Below are positions 1-7,841 of a stretch of 16,087 nucleotides of DNA, piece by piece. The DNA is from JAYWAM01 sp043782425 (lineage in GTDB: Bacteria; Pseudomonadota; Gammaproteobacteria; Burkholderiales; Usitatibacteraceae): positions 1-16,087 of the forward strand of contig JAYWAM010000138.1 of the NCBI GenBank assembly GCA_043782425.1, read 5' to 3'. The translations under genes and the position numbers were made by a program. Numbering within the stretch: the stretch's first letter is position 1; each line of letters starts with the position of its first letter. A model generated the notes under the pieces. It did no database searches. It had not been told where the DNA came from and saw nothing but the letters and a program-made list of their open reading frames with translations.

Positions 1-993
1 GTAGGTGGACACCGCTACCCAAATTTGCGTCTTCACCGCGTTCTCGCTCGTACCCAGAAAACGATTGATGCGCAGATGCTGTTTGATCCATTTGAAGAAC
101 AACTCCACTTGCCAGCGGCTCTTGTAAAGCGCGGCGATGGTCAATGGCGGCAAGGTCGTATTGTTGGTCAGGAACACCAGCGTCTTGCCCGATTCCGGGT
201 CTTTGAAACGGATACGCCGCAACTGCTCGGGATAATCTTTGGCGATATAGAAACCGTTCATCGCGATCATCTGATCGCAGATCACCCCGGTGGATCGGTC
301 GGCCTGTGCCGAGTACACGCGCCGCGCATCCATGTCGCACTTGGCGCGCGTGACAAAAAACGCGCCAGCCTGATGCACCTTGTACAGTCGGTCGAAGTCC
401 AGATAACCGCGATCCATTACATAGAACGCACCGGCCTCGATAAGCAGGATGTCCAGTACCCTGACATCGCCCATCTTGCCGTCGCTGATGTGAATGAAAG
501 CGGGAATAGGGCCGCGCAAGTCCAGCAGCGTGTGCATCTTTACCGCCGCCTTGGTGGAGCGAAACGGCGCCCAGCCGAACAGGCTCAAGCACAGGTCGAT
601 GGTGGTGGCATCGAGTGCGTAGACTGTGGCGTCCACATCGATCCCCAGCGGGTCTTTCGCGTACAGTTGCCGCGCACGCGCAATCAGGCGCATGGCCAGA
701 TCCTGATAGATGCGCCAGTTGCGCTGATTCAACGCATCGGCCAGCGTCGAGCGGGCAGGCGCACCCGACAAGCCCATGTGAAACAGCTTGGCGTGATTGG
801 CTTGCAGGCAAACCTCGATATCGCGCAAGGACTCGCGCCAGGTGAGCTGCGAAAAGGCCATCACTCGAAACAGATCGGCGCAGTCCAACGTGCGCACACC
901 TGCATCTCCCGCGTGGCGTTCGATGATGCGTCCGAAGGTCTTCCATGGCACGTACTCCATCACTTGCGCAAACAGCGTCTTGCCCACGTTCAT
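1..993 (-). CDS. IS4-family transposase (DDE type), 3' end outside window
   Basis: The minus-strand frame is open for 331 codons from an ATG at 993-991 to the window edge with no stop. The protein begins MNVGKTLFAQVMEYVPW, resembling the DUF4372 N-terminal domain of IS4-type transposases. Catalytic motifs are in order: D128 in LDATTIDLCLSLF, D194 in VMDRGYLDFDRLY, and E297 in YKSRWQVELFFKWIK. The last fits the IS4-family Y-(2)-R-(3)-E-(6)-K signature exactly (Y290, R293, E297, K304). A GGGAG lies 6 bases upstream of the ATG. No frameshift or stop is seen in the visible part, so the enzyme may be active. Sure of the family; the subgroup is not determined. Confidence 0.93.
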   Translation of the reverse strand, partial: MNVGKTLFAQVMEYVPWKTFGRIIERHAGDAGVRTLDCADLFRVMAFSQLTWRESLRDIEVCLQANHAKLFHMGLSGAPARSTLADALNQRNWRIYQDLAMRLIARARQLYAKDPLGIDVDATVYALDATTIDLCLSLFGWAPFRSTKAAVKMHTLLDLRGPIPAFIHISDGKMGDVRVLDILLIEAGAFYVMDRGYLDFDRLYKVHQAGAFFVTRAKCDMDARRVYSAQADRSTGVICDQMIAMNGFYIAKDYPEQLRRIRFKDPESGKTLVFLTNNTTLPPLTIAALYKSRWQVELFFKWIKQHLRINRFLGTSENAVKTQIWVAVSTY

Positions 994-1135
994 GCGTCAC
1001 TCCCGGTTGTCTAAACCCGAAAGCATCGCAAATGTTTAACCTGAAATTCAAATCGTGGACACCCATGAATCCCTTTAAACCCCCGTCGTTATTGGCTTCC
1101 CAGTCTTTCACCATCAAATAAACCGGACACTACTG
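1..1135 (-). mobile_element. IS4-family insertion sequence, partial (cut by window edge)
   Basis: Seen: an IS4-type transposase gene fills 1-993 and runs off the left edge, so only the upstream (transposase 5') part of the element is in the window. The non-coding stretch 994-1135 between the transposase start and the lolA stop should contain the transposase promoter and one terminal inverted repeat. On the minus strand the likely end begins CAGTAGTGTCCGGTTTA (about 1135 down to 1119). The exact boundary is an inference, because the other end is not visible and no target duplication can be tested. If right, the element ends 4 bases outside the lolA stop codon. Confidence 0.72.
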
Positions 1136-1139
1136 ATGT

Positions 1140-1757
1140 TTAGTCAGATATTACATCCGCGCCCGTGGGAGGCGTGAACTTGAACAAGCCGGGATCAATG
1201 GCAGGATTGCGCTTGAGATGGGAAAAAGTCAGCAGCGTACGCGTGCCAAATTGATCGAACAGTTCCATCGCCGCGAGCGTATCGCCGCTAAAGCCGATGC
1301 GGATGCGCTCGAACCCGGTGTCGGGCTTTTTCGGTGTTGCCTGTAACCATTCGATGCCGTCTTGCACACCCTGCTCCGCCAGGTCGAACAGCGCGTCGAT
1401 TTTTCCGTCGCCAGTGAGCAGCGCTGCGGGCGTGGACGAGAGCGCTTTATCGAGCTTGCGCACGGTAACCTGGTTCAGGTCTGCATCAAATATCCATACC
1501 TTGGCGCCGTCACCCACGATCAACTGCGCGGGCTTTTCATAAGTCCAGCGAAACTTGCCGGGGCGCGCGAAAGCGAATTTCCCCTGGGCGCGTTGCGTAA
1601 CCTTTGCGCTGCGGTCAAATACGGTCTGCTCAAAATCGGCAAGGCCCGAGGTGCTTTGCGAGAACGCTTTGAACTTGGGTAATGCGGCGGCTTGCGCTGT
1701 TGACAGGTTGGCGAGCGGCAGTGCCAATAAAAATACAAACGGCATGAATTTTTTCAA
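1140..1757 (-). CDS. lolA: Outer-membrane lipoprotein carrier protein LolA
   Basis: A periplasmic chaperone that takes lipoproteins from the LolCDE transporter and hands them to LolB at the outer membrane. The 205 residues match the usual LolA length. Residues 1-23 form a Sec signal peptide (basic KK, hydrophobic core, AQA before the likely cut). The mature part shows the LolA pattern: DFEQTVFD near 41-48, then FARPGKFRWTYEKP around 63-76, with the conserved arginine region that gates the lipid-binding cavity. The start is TTG at 1757-1755, preceded by GAGGAA at 7-base spacing; the next ATG (codon 5) would be 19 bases from that site and would lose the basic n-region. The gene starts 14 bases after the ftsK stop, so the two are probably co-transcribed. 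The IS4 element ends just beyond its stop codon. Confidence 0.93.
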   Translation of the reverse strand: MKKFMPFVFLLALPLANLSTAQAAALPKFKAFSQSTSGLADFEQTVFDRSAKVTQRAQGKFAFARPGKFRWTYEKPAQLIVGDGAKVWIFDADLNQVTVRKLDKALSSTPAALLTGDGKIDALFDLAEQGVQDGIEWLQATPKKPDTGFERIRIGFSGDTLAAMELFDQFGTRTLLTFSHLKRNPAIDPGLFKFTPPTGADVISD

Positions 1758-1771
1758 GTCGGATTTCCTCT

Positions 1772-4048
1772 TTAGCGATTCGGCGCAATAATCTCGCGAT
1801 TGCCGTTGGATTGCATCGGCGAAACCAGCCCGGCGCGCTCCATGTCTTCAAGCAGGCGCGCAGCGCGGTTATAGCCGATGCGCAAATGTCTTTGCACCAG
1901 CGAGATCGAAGCACGCTTGTTTTCAAGAATGATAGTCACCGCCTGATCGTAAAGCGGGTCAGCTTCACCGCTGGCGGCGCCATTGCTTTCGGATGTTGAT
2001 TCTTCTTCCGGCGTATCGAGTATCCCTTCGACATACGCGGGCGCGCCTTGTTTCTTCAGATACTGCACCACGCGATGCACTTCGGCATCGGAAACGAAAG
2101 CGCCGTGCACGCGCTGCGGCATACCGCTGCCCGGCGGCAGGTAGAGCATGTCGCCCTGCCCCAGCAAGGCTTCGGCGCCTTGCTGGTCGAGGATGGTGCG
2201 CGAGTCAATTTTGGACGACACCTGGAACGCCACGCGCGTCGGCACATTGGCCTTGATGAGGCCGGTGATGACATCCACCGAGGGGCGCTGCGTGGCGAGT
2301 ATTAGATGAATACCTGAGGCACGCGCTTTCTGCGCCAGGCGCGCAATCAACTCTTCGACTTTTTTACCGACCACCATCATCATATCGGCCAGTTCGTCTA
2401 TCACCACCACGATAAGCGGCAAGGGCTCAAGCTGTTCGGGGTCATCTGGCGTTAACGAGAATGGATGTTTGAGCGGCTCACCTTTTTGCTTCGCCTCTTC
2501 AATTTTCTGGTTGTAACCCGACAAATTGCGCACCCCGAGTGAGGAAAGCAGGCGATAGCGCCGGTCCATTTCCGCCACGCACCAGTTGAGCGCTGCGCCG
2601 GCCTGGCGCATATCGGTCACCACCGGCGCGAGCAAATGCGCGATGCCTTCGTACACCGACAGCTCGAGCATCTTCGGGTCGATGAGGATAAGGCGCACTT
2701 CGTTGGGTGTCGCTTTGTAGATGAGCGACAGAATCATGGCGTTGATAGCGACCGACTTGCCCGAGCCGGTGGTTCCTGCAACCAGCAAGTGCGGCATACG
2801 CGCCAGATCGGCGACGACGGGTTTGCCGGCGATGTCCTTGCCCATCGCAATGGCCAGGCGTGAATGCATGTCGGCATAAACTTGCGAGCCGAGGATTTCC
2901 GACAGGCGCACGATTTCGCGCCGCGGGTTGGGAAGCTCCAGGCCCATGTGAGAGGTGCCGGGAATGGTTTCGACCATGCGTATCGAAATCACCGACAGCG
3001 CGCGTGCCAGATCGCGCGCCAGGTTGACGACCTGCGAGCCTTTCACGCCGACAGCGGGCTCGATTTCGTAGCGCGTAATCACCGGCCCAGGATAAGCCGC
3101 CACTACTTTCACCTGCACATTGAAATCGAGCAGCTTGCGTTCTATCAGGCCCGAGATGAATTCGAGCGTTTCCAGACTGGGGCGCTCGACACCAGCGTCG
3201 GACGGATCGAGCAGTGCGAGCGGCGGCAAGGGCGAATCGGGCATGTCCTGAAATAGCGGCGCCTGCTTCTCACGCGCCACGCGCTCTGACTGTGGCACCT
3301 CAAGATAAGCCGATGCAACGCGCAGCGGCTTGGCAGCGTCAAGATCGAGAACGCGCTTGATTTCTTCCACATTCACATCGCGCCGCGAAGTCGCGATGGC
3401 GCCTTCGCGCAAATCACGGCGCTCCTGCAATTTACTCACCACCAGGCTGTAGATGCCTTCTAGCGCAGCGCCAATTTTTTCAGCAAAGCGAATCCAGGAA
3501 AGGCCGGTGAACAAGCTGAAGCTCGCCACTACGATAATCAACAGCACCAGAGTTGCGCCGGTAAATCCGAATGCCTGACTTGCGGCGGCGGCCAGAACCA
3601 AGCCTAACGCGCCGCCAGGTGCGCCGGGGAGCGCGACATTCAGACTATGCAAACGCAAAGCCTCGAGTGCAGCGCTTGACGCGAGCAACAGAACAAAACC
3701 CATAATCGACACAGCGAAATGACGGCGGTCTAGCAGGTTCCAGGTGTCGATTTTGCTATAAAAGCGCAGCACTGCAAAGGCAGCAAGTCCTGCCCACCAC
3801 CACGCCGACATACCGAAGACATAGAGCAACACATCGGCCAGGTAGGCCCCGACCGCACCACCCTGGTTGTGCAGGGCGCCGACCTTGACACTGTGAGACC
3901 AGCCCGGATCGGTCGGGTGATAAGTGCCCAGCACCAGGCCCAGGTAAAGAGCAATACCGAGAAACACGATCCAGCCCGCCTCGCGCAACAGGCGGTTGAG
4001 TTTAGGAGATGACGAAGCGGTTTTTGCGGGGGTGGAGTAGTCTTCCAT
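1772..4048 (-). CDS. ftsK: DNA translocase FtsK
   Basis: A septum-located ATP-driven DNA pump that clears and aligns chromosome ends at division and activates XerCD recombination at dif. Length is 758 residues, the short form usual in betaproteobacteria (E. coli FtsK has a far longer linker). Order: cytoplasmic tail, four predicted membrane helices (about 24-42, 68-95, 112-130, 163-185), a short linker to about 290, then the motor. Walker A is GTTGSGKS (425-432), Walker [12 protein letters not shown] (547-557), and [12 protein letters not shown] (585-596) is the typical FtsK/SpoIIIE signature. Residues about 697-758 form the winged-helix gamma domain that reads KOPS sites ([20 protein letters not shown]). 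The start ATG at 4048-4046 has no strong ribosome site. It lies between the Crp-type regulator and lolA on the same strand. Confidence 0.96.
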   Translation of the reverse strand: MEDYSTPAKTASSSPKLNRLLREAGWIVFLGIALYLGLVLGTYHPTDPGWSHSVKVGALHNQGGAVGAYLADVLLYVFGMSAWWWAGLAAFAVLRFYSKIDTWNLLDRRHFAVSIMGFVLLLASSAALEALRLHSLNVALPGAPGGALGLVLAAAASQAFGFTGATLVLLIIVVASFSLFTGLSWIRFAEKIGAALEGIYSLVVSKLQERRDLREGAIATSRRDVNVEEIKRVLDLDAAKPLRVASAYLEVPQSERVAREKQAPLFQDMPDSPLPPLALLDPSDAGVERPSLETLEFISGLIERKLLDFNVQVKVVAAYPGPVITRYEIEPAVGVKGSQVVNLARDLARALSVISIRMVETIPGTSHMGLELPNPRREIVRLSEILGSQVYADMHSRLAIAMGKDIAGKPVVADLARMPHLLVAGTTGSGKSVAINAMILSLIYKATPNEVRLILIDPKMLELSVYEGIAHLLAPVVTDMRQAGAALNWCVAEMDRRYRLLSSLGVRNLSGYNQKIEEAKQKGEPLKHPFSLTPDDPEQLEPLPLIVVVIDELADMMMVVGKKVEELIARLAQKARASGIHLILATQRPSVDVITGLIKANVPTRVAFQVSSKIDSRTILDQQGAEALLGQGDMLYLPPGSGMPQRVHGAFVSDAEVHRVVQYLKKQGAPAYVEGILDTPEEESTSESNGAASGEADPLYDQAVTIILENKRASISLVQRHLRIGYNRAARLLEDMERAGLVSPMQSNGNREIIAPNR

Positions 4049-4066
4049 GTCGATGGCGATTGTACC

Positions 4067-4092
4067 CCCTCGCCCCGCTTGCGGGGAGAGGG
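4067..4092. repeat. GC-rich imperfect palindrome between crp-like gene and ftsK
   Basis: Arms CCCTCGCCCC (4067-4076) and GGGGAGAGGG (4083-4092) pair with one G-A mismatch around a short GCTTGC centre. On the minus strand, the direction of both flanking genes, the T-run comes before the stem and not after it, so it is not a standard terminator. The sequence looks like the dispersed CCCTC...GAGGG palindromes common between genes in proteobacteria, which is my best reading. Confidence 0.6.
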
Positions 4093-4116
4093 AGAAAAAA
4101 ATTCACCCGCGCGAAA

Positions 4117-4776
4117 TCAAACCGCCAAGGGCAGCTTGCTGTTGTGTATGGTGATGGATTTGGACTCGATGGTGATGTAGCCGCGTTCCGACAGATCCTT
4201 GAGTATGCGGTTCACCATTTCGCGCGAAGCGCCGACCATATTGGCAATCTCCTGCTGCGAAAGTCTTTCACCGACCACCAGCTTACCATTGGTGTTGATC
4301 GCCAACTCCAACAAGGTGTGCGTCACGCGCCCATAAACATCGAGCAGCGCCAGAGTGCTGATTTTGCGGTCGGCGTCGCGCAAGCGCTTGGCCAACGCCT
4401 GCATCACGCTCACGGCGATACGCGGCGCACGATCCAGGCAAACCTCGAAAGCGGCGTGCGAAAGCACTTTGAGCACCGTATGGTCCAGCGTAGAAACCGA
4501 GGCGGAACGCGGCTGCTTGTCGATGAGCGCCAACTCGCCGAAAAAATCCCCCGGCCCGAGAATCTTGAGAATGATTTCGCGCCCTTCTGAATCGCCGATC
4601 AACACCTTGACGCGCCCAGCAACAATAACAAACAGTGAATCACCGACATCACCTTCGGTAATAATCACTGTGTTCTTGGCAACGTGCTTCTCGACGGCCA
4701 TTCCGTCAACCAGCTTCACATCTTCGTTGGAAAGCGAGTTGAAAAGCGGGATATTACGCAGCATTGCTATCTCCAT
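4117..4776 (-). CDS. Crp/Fnr-superfamily transcriptional regulator (Crp-like)
   Basis: A 219-residue DNA-binding regulator with a cyclic-nucleotide-binding barrel (about 8-125), a dimer helix (about 120-140) and a C-terminal winged helix (about 145-215). The recognition region RLSQQEIANMVGASREMVNRIL (171-192) is a good Crp-type HTH. The phosphate-binding cassette FGELALIDKQPRSASV (79-94) keeps the glutamate and arginine-serine that hold cAMP-type ligands in Crp, and the N-terminal cysteines of Fnr are absent. A cyclic nucleotide (cAMP or cGMP) or no ligand is therefore likelier than an iron-sulfur sensor; the ligand is inferred. Two starts compete: ATG at 4776 with GGAAGG only 4 bases away, and ATG at 4764 (MLRNIPLF) with GGAG at 6 bases. 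It diverges from trxB and precedes ftsK. Confidence 0.9.
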   Translation of the reverse strand: MEIAMLRNIPLFNSLSNEDVKLVDGMAVEKHVAKNTVIITEGDVGDSLFVIVAGRVKVLIGDSEGREIILKILGPGDFFGELALIDKQPRSASVSTLDHTVLKVLSHAAFEVCLDRAPRIAVSVMQALAKRLRDADRKISTLALLDVYGRVTHTLLELAINTNGKLVVGERLSQQEIANMVGASREMVNRILKDLSERGYITIESKSITIHNSKLPLAV

Positions 4777-4951
4777 TGAACCTTCCGGATTGCGGCATTA
4801 CCGCAACTGTTACACCCGTGCTTTGCGGGAATATTGTCACATAGATTCGCATCCCCCCGCCAGCACATCATATTTGCGTCGAAATAGTGGATTTTTTGGC
4901 GCCCGCCCTCATCTCAGATTTACGTCGTCGCCAAGCGTCGGCGCACTTCGC

Positions 4952-4960
4952 TGGTATAGT
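4952..4960 (+). promoter_or_regulatory. Candidate extended -10 promoter for trxB
   Basis: TGGTATAGT gives a TGN extension plus a TATAGT -10 box, 42 bases before the trxB ATG. No convincing -35 box lies 16-18 bases upstream, which fits an extended -10 promoter. It is in the 226-base divergent space shared with the Crp-like gene. Prediction from pattern only. Confidence 0.4.
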
Positions 4961-4993
4961 GCCGCATTCGGCAGCAACATGAAAATATTTTGA

Positions 4994-5953
<960 letters not shown>

Positions 5954-5959
5954 AGTTTC

Positions 5960-6037
5960 ACCACAAAGCGCACAAAGAACACCAAGAAAAAAGTAAAGAA
6001 TCCCGAATAATTTTGTGATCTTTGTGTGCTTTGTGGT
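5960..6037. repeat. CACAAAG-type long inverted repeat between trxB and smr
   Basis: Left arm 5960-5978 (ACCACAAAGCGCACAAAGA) pairs with right arm 6019-6037 at 18 of 19 positions, separated by a 40-base A/T-rich centre. It starts 7 bases after the trxB stop. It could fold in RNA and end transcription, but it has no proper T-run behind it. Similar words recur at 16015-16044 and, with CGCAAAG, at 14316-14391, so I class it as a dispersed intergenic repeat. Confidence 0.75.
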
Positions 6038-6075
6038 TAATTCTGAATTTGCGCCTAGCCACACAGGACAACACT

Positions 6076-6609
6076 ATGGGCACCAAGGACGAGGACGCCG
6101 ATTTGTTCCGCGCTGAAATGGCAGATGTCAAACCAGCTCGCCCCAGCGACCGCGCCAACCTCGCCAAGCCGCGCCCCAAGCCGCTGCCCGTCAAGCGCAT
6201 CGAAGACGACAAGCGCGTGCTCTCCGAGCTGCTTTCCGATCACGCCGGCTGGGACGACGGCATTGAAATTGGTGATAACGAAAGTTATGTACGCAGCGGC
6301 CAGCCGCGCGAGGTGCTGCGCAAACTCAAGCGCGGCGCATGGGTTATTCAGGATGAGCTGGATTTGCATGGCCTCAATTCCGCCGACGCACGCATCGCGC
6401 TGGCCGCTTTCATCCAGCATGCCAAACGCAACGGCCTGCGCTGCATCAAAGTGATCCACGGCAAGGGATTGCGCTCGCAATCGGGCGAGGCGGTGTTACG
6501 CAACAAGGTACGCAAAAATCTCATGCTGCGCGATGAGGTGCTGGCGTTTGCCGACGCGAGCGCGGTCGATGGCGGCAGCGGGGCGGTAGTCATTCTATTG
6601 AAGGGTTGA
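6076..6609 (+). CDS. Smr-domain protein (small MutS-related)
   Basis: A 177-residue protein with a charged, proline-rich N-terminal part (1-90) and a C-terminal Smr domain (about 93-177). The domain shows the defining LDLHG (95-99), the HGKG loop (128-131) and a GGSGA near the end (166-170). Smr domains bind or nick nucleic acid; stand-alone proteobacterial members (YdaL/SmrA-SmrB type) have been linked to endonuclease activity, including rescue of collided ribosomes by SmrB. Which role applies here cannot be told. The start is ATG at 6076, with AGGA 8 bases upstream; an in-frame ATG at 6022 lies inside the inverted repeat and has no ribosome site. It follows trxB, with the repeat between them. 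Confidence 0.87.
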   Translation: MGTKDEDADLFRAEMADVKPARPSDRANLAKPRPKPLPVKRIEDDKRVLSELLSDHAGWDDGIEIGDNESYVRSGQPREVLRKLKRGAWVIQDELDLHGLNSADARIALAAFIQHAKRNGLRCIKVIHGKGLRSQSGEAVLRNKVRKNLMLRDEVLAFADASAVDGGSGAVVILLKG

Positions 6610-6944
6610 GGCAACGCGACTGACGCAGCGCAATGCACACCTTCGTCCCGGCTGCTTGACTGATATTCCCTGACAGGGTGCTGGCTAGGCCGTTACAATA
6701 ACGCCTCCAATACTTTTTGCGGTGCATTGACAACGCGCCGTTCCCAAAAAACTACTTCCGCAGGTAGGTTCGCCGCCCAGCAGCAACTTTACAACCAGTG
6801 CACGCCTTACCTCAGAGAACCAAAACGAGCCGTATGGCAGACTTAAATTCCAAGGTTTCGTCTGCGCAGGCAGAATTGTTGTGAGTCAGATTGAATTATC
6901 GGGTTACGCTGCGCCAACTCGACGTATATCCTGGAGGATGCATC
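6610..6944. other. 335-base intergenic stretch, no gene recognised
   Basis: No plausible coding region is seen on either strand. It holds two short dyads: CCCTG-A-CAGGG (6668-6678) and a near-palindrome GGCCGTTA-CAA-TAACGCC (6688-6706). A 16-codon ORF at 6834-6884 (MADLNSKVSSAQAELL) has no ribosome site. The right end should contain the promoter of the small-protein/zeta-kinase cassette and ends in its strong ribosome site (GGAGG, 6933-6937). No clear -35/-10 pair could be picked out. Confidence 0.6.
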
Positions 6945-7124
6945 ATGCAAAGCGAACATTTTGATTTGAACGATATCCAGCACGAACCAACGGATGCGCA
7001 GTTGGAAACCTTGATGCGCTCGGTAGCAACCGAGGCGAGTCGGCGCGCTGAACTGGCGAGAGAGGCGCTGATGCAACGCCTGCGTGACGACATTGTCATT
7101 GCCAATCGTCGGGCGACAGCGTGA
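6945..7124 (+). CDS. 59-residue unrecognised protein, putative antitoxin partner of zeta-type kinase
   Basis: I do not recognise this family. The 59-residue product looks entirely helical, with an acidic first half (SEHFDLNDIQHEPTDAQLE) and a basic second half (EASRRAELAREALMQRLRDD, NRRA). A near-consensus GGAGG sits 7 bases before the ATG. Its TGA overlaps the GTG start of the next gene by 4 bases, so translation is probably coupled. A small charged protein made first and strongly, coupled to a zeta-type P-loop kinase, suggests an antitoxin; this rests on layout. It does not resemble the epsilon or PezA antitoxins I know and shows no clear helix-turn-helix or ribbon-helix-helix. Confidence 0.7.
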   Translation: MQSEHFDLNDIQHEPTDAQLETLMRSVATEASRRAELAREALMQRLRDDIVIANRRATA

Positions 7125-7750
7125 GCGAATCTCTCAAGCCGCGCCTGATTGTCGTCGCTGGCCCCAACGGTGCAGGCAAGACTTCGATCACCGAACAGTT
7201 GCTCCGCCACGAGTGGATGGGCGGCTGTGAATATGTGAACCCAGACTATATCGCCCGCGACGAATTCGGCGATTGGAATGCGCCCGATGCTGTCATAAAA
7301 GCGGCCATTCGGGCTGCTGAAGTGCGTGAAAAGTGCGTGCGGGAGGAGCGCAGCTTAGCCTTTGAGACGGTGCTATCCATGCCGGATAAGATTGATTTCA
7401 TGGAAAGGGCGAAGCAGGCCGGTTTTTTCGTCCGCCTGTTTTTTGTTGGTACAGATAATCCTTCCATCAACGCCATGCGCGTCGCACTGCGCGTGATGGA
7501 AGGCGGGCACGATGTTCCCATCAGCAAGATCATCGCTCGCTATACCAGGTCATTAGCAAACTGCTCGGTAGCAGCACGCATCGCCGACCGCGCCTACATT
7601 TACGATAACTCGGTGGACAACGCACCGGCACGGCTTTTATTCCGTACCAGCGAAGGAAAACTGACCAAGCACTACGGCGACATCAATCCGTGGGCACGCG
7701 AAATTTTGCGCGAGCTCGATCCGAAATCCATTTTCAAAGACGACAGTTAA
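7121..7750 (+). CDS. Zeta-toxin/COG4185-type P-loop kinase
   Basis: A 209-residue P-loop protein of the zeta-toxin superfamily. Seen: Walker A GPNGAGKT (14-21), VNPDYIARDEF (39-49), the SLAFETVLS motif (78-86) placing an acidic residue as in zeta catalytic sites, and INAMRVALRVMEGGHDVPISKIIARYTRSLAN (116-147), the arginine-rich block typical of the COG4185 'predicted ATPase/toxin' group. Zeta toxins phosphorylate UDP-N-acetylglucosamine and so block wall synthesis; whether this group does the same is not established here. The start is GTG, overlapping the upstream stop by 4 bases. The length is shorter than Gram-positive zeta toxins (about 290 residues) and matches a stand-alone core. A non-toxin nucleotide or sugar kinase is the alternative. 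Confidence 0.85.
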   Translation: MSESLKPRLIVVAGPNGAGKTSITEQLLRHEWMGGCEYVNPDYIARDEFGDWNAPDAVIKAAIRAAEVREKCVREERSLAFETVLSMPDKIDFMERAKQAGFFVRLFFVGTDNPSINAMRVALRVMEGGHDVPISKIIARYTRSLANCSVAARIADRAYIYDNSVDNAPARLLFRTSEGKLTKHYGDINPWAREILRELDPKSIFKDDS

Positions 7751-7841
7751 TTGGCAATCACCAATCACGAGCGTTAGAGTCGAGTTCGAAGGCTAGCAAT
7801 TCAGGAAGTTAGCCCGGCGCACCTATGAAATAAAACCACAC

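Noticed and set aside
25..1014. Long plus-strand open frame of 329 codons across the left end
   Set aside because: It is the antisense of the IS4 transposase, whose minus-strand frame carries all catalytic motifs; the plus-strand product has no recognisable domain.
4067..4100. Rho-independent terminator between the Crp-like gene and ftsK
   Set aside because: For minus-strand transcripts the T-run precedes the stem; for plus-strand transcripts an A-run follows, so neither direction fits.
4117..4776. Oxygen-sensing Fnr
   Set aside because: The N-terminal cysteine cluster needed for the iron-sulfur centre is absent, while the cyclic-nucleotide cassette is present.
4800..4835. Crp-binding site near TGTGAC on the minus strand before the Crp-like gene
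   Set aside because: Only one half-site is present; the matching TCACA at the right distance is missing.
6022..6075. Upstream ATG that would lengthen the Smr protein by 18 residues
   Set aside because: It lies in the right arm of the CACAAAG inverted repeat with no ribosome site; the ATG at 6076 has AGGA at 8 bases.
6834..6884. 16-codon ORF MADLNSKVSSAQAELL
   Set aside because: No ribosome site, very short, and no sign of coding constraint.
7751..7841. Possible regulatory element before arnT
   Set aside because: No convincing promoter boxes, dyad or known riboswitch pattern could be seen in these 91 bases.
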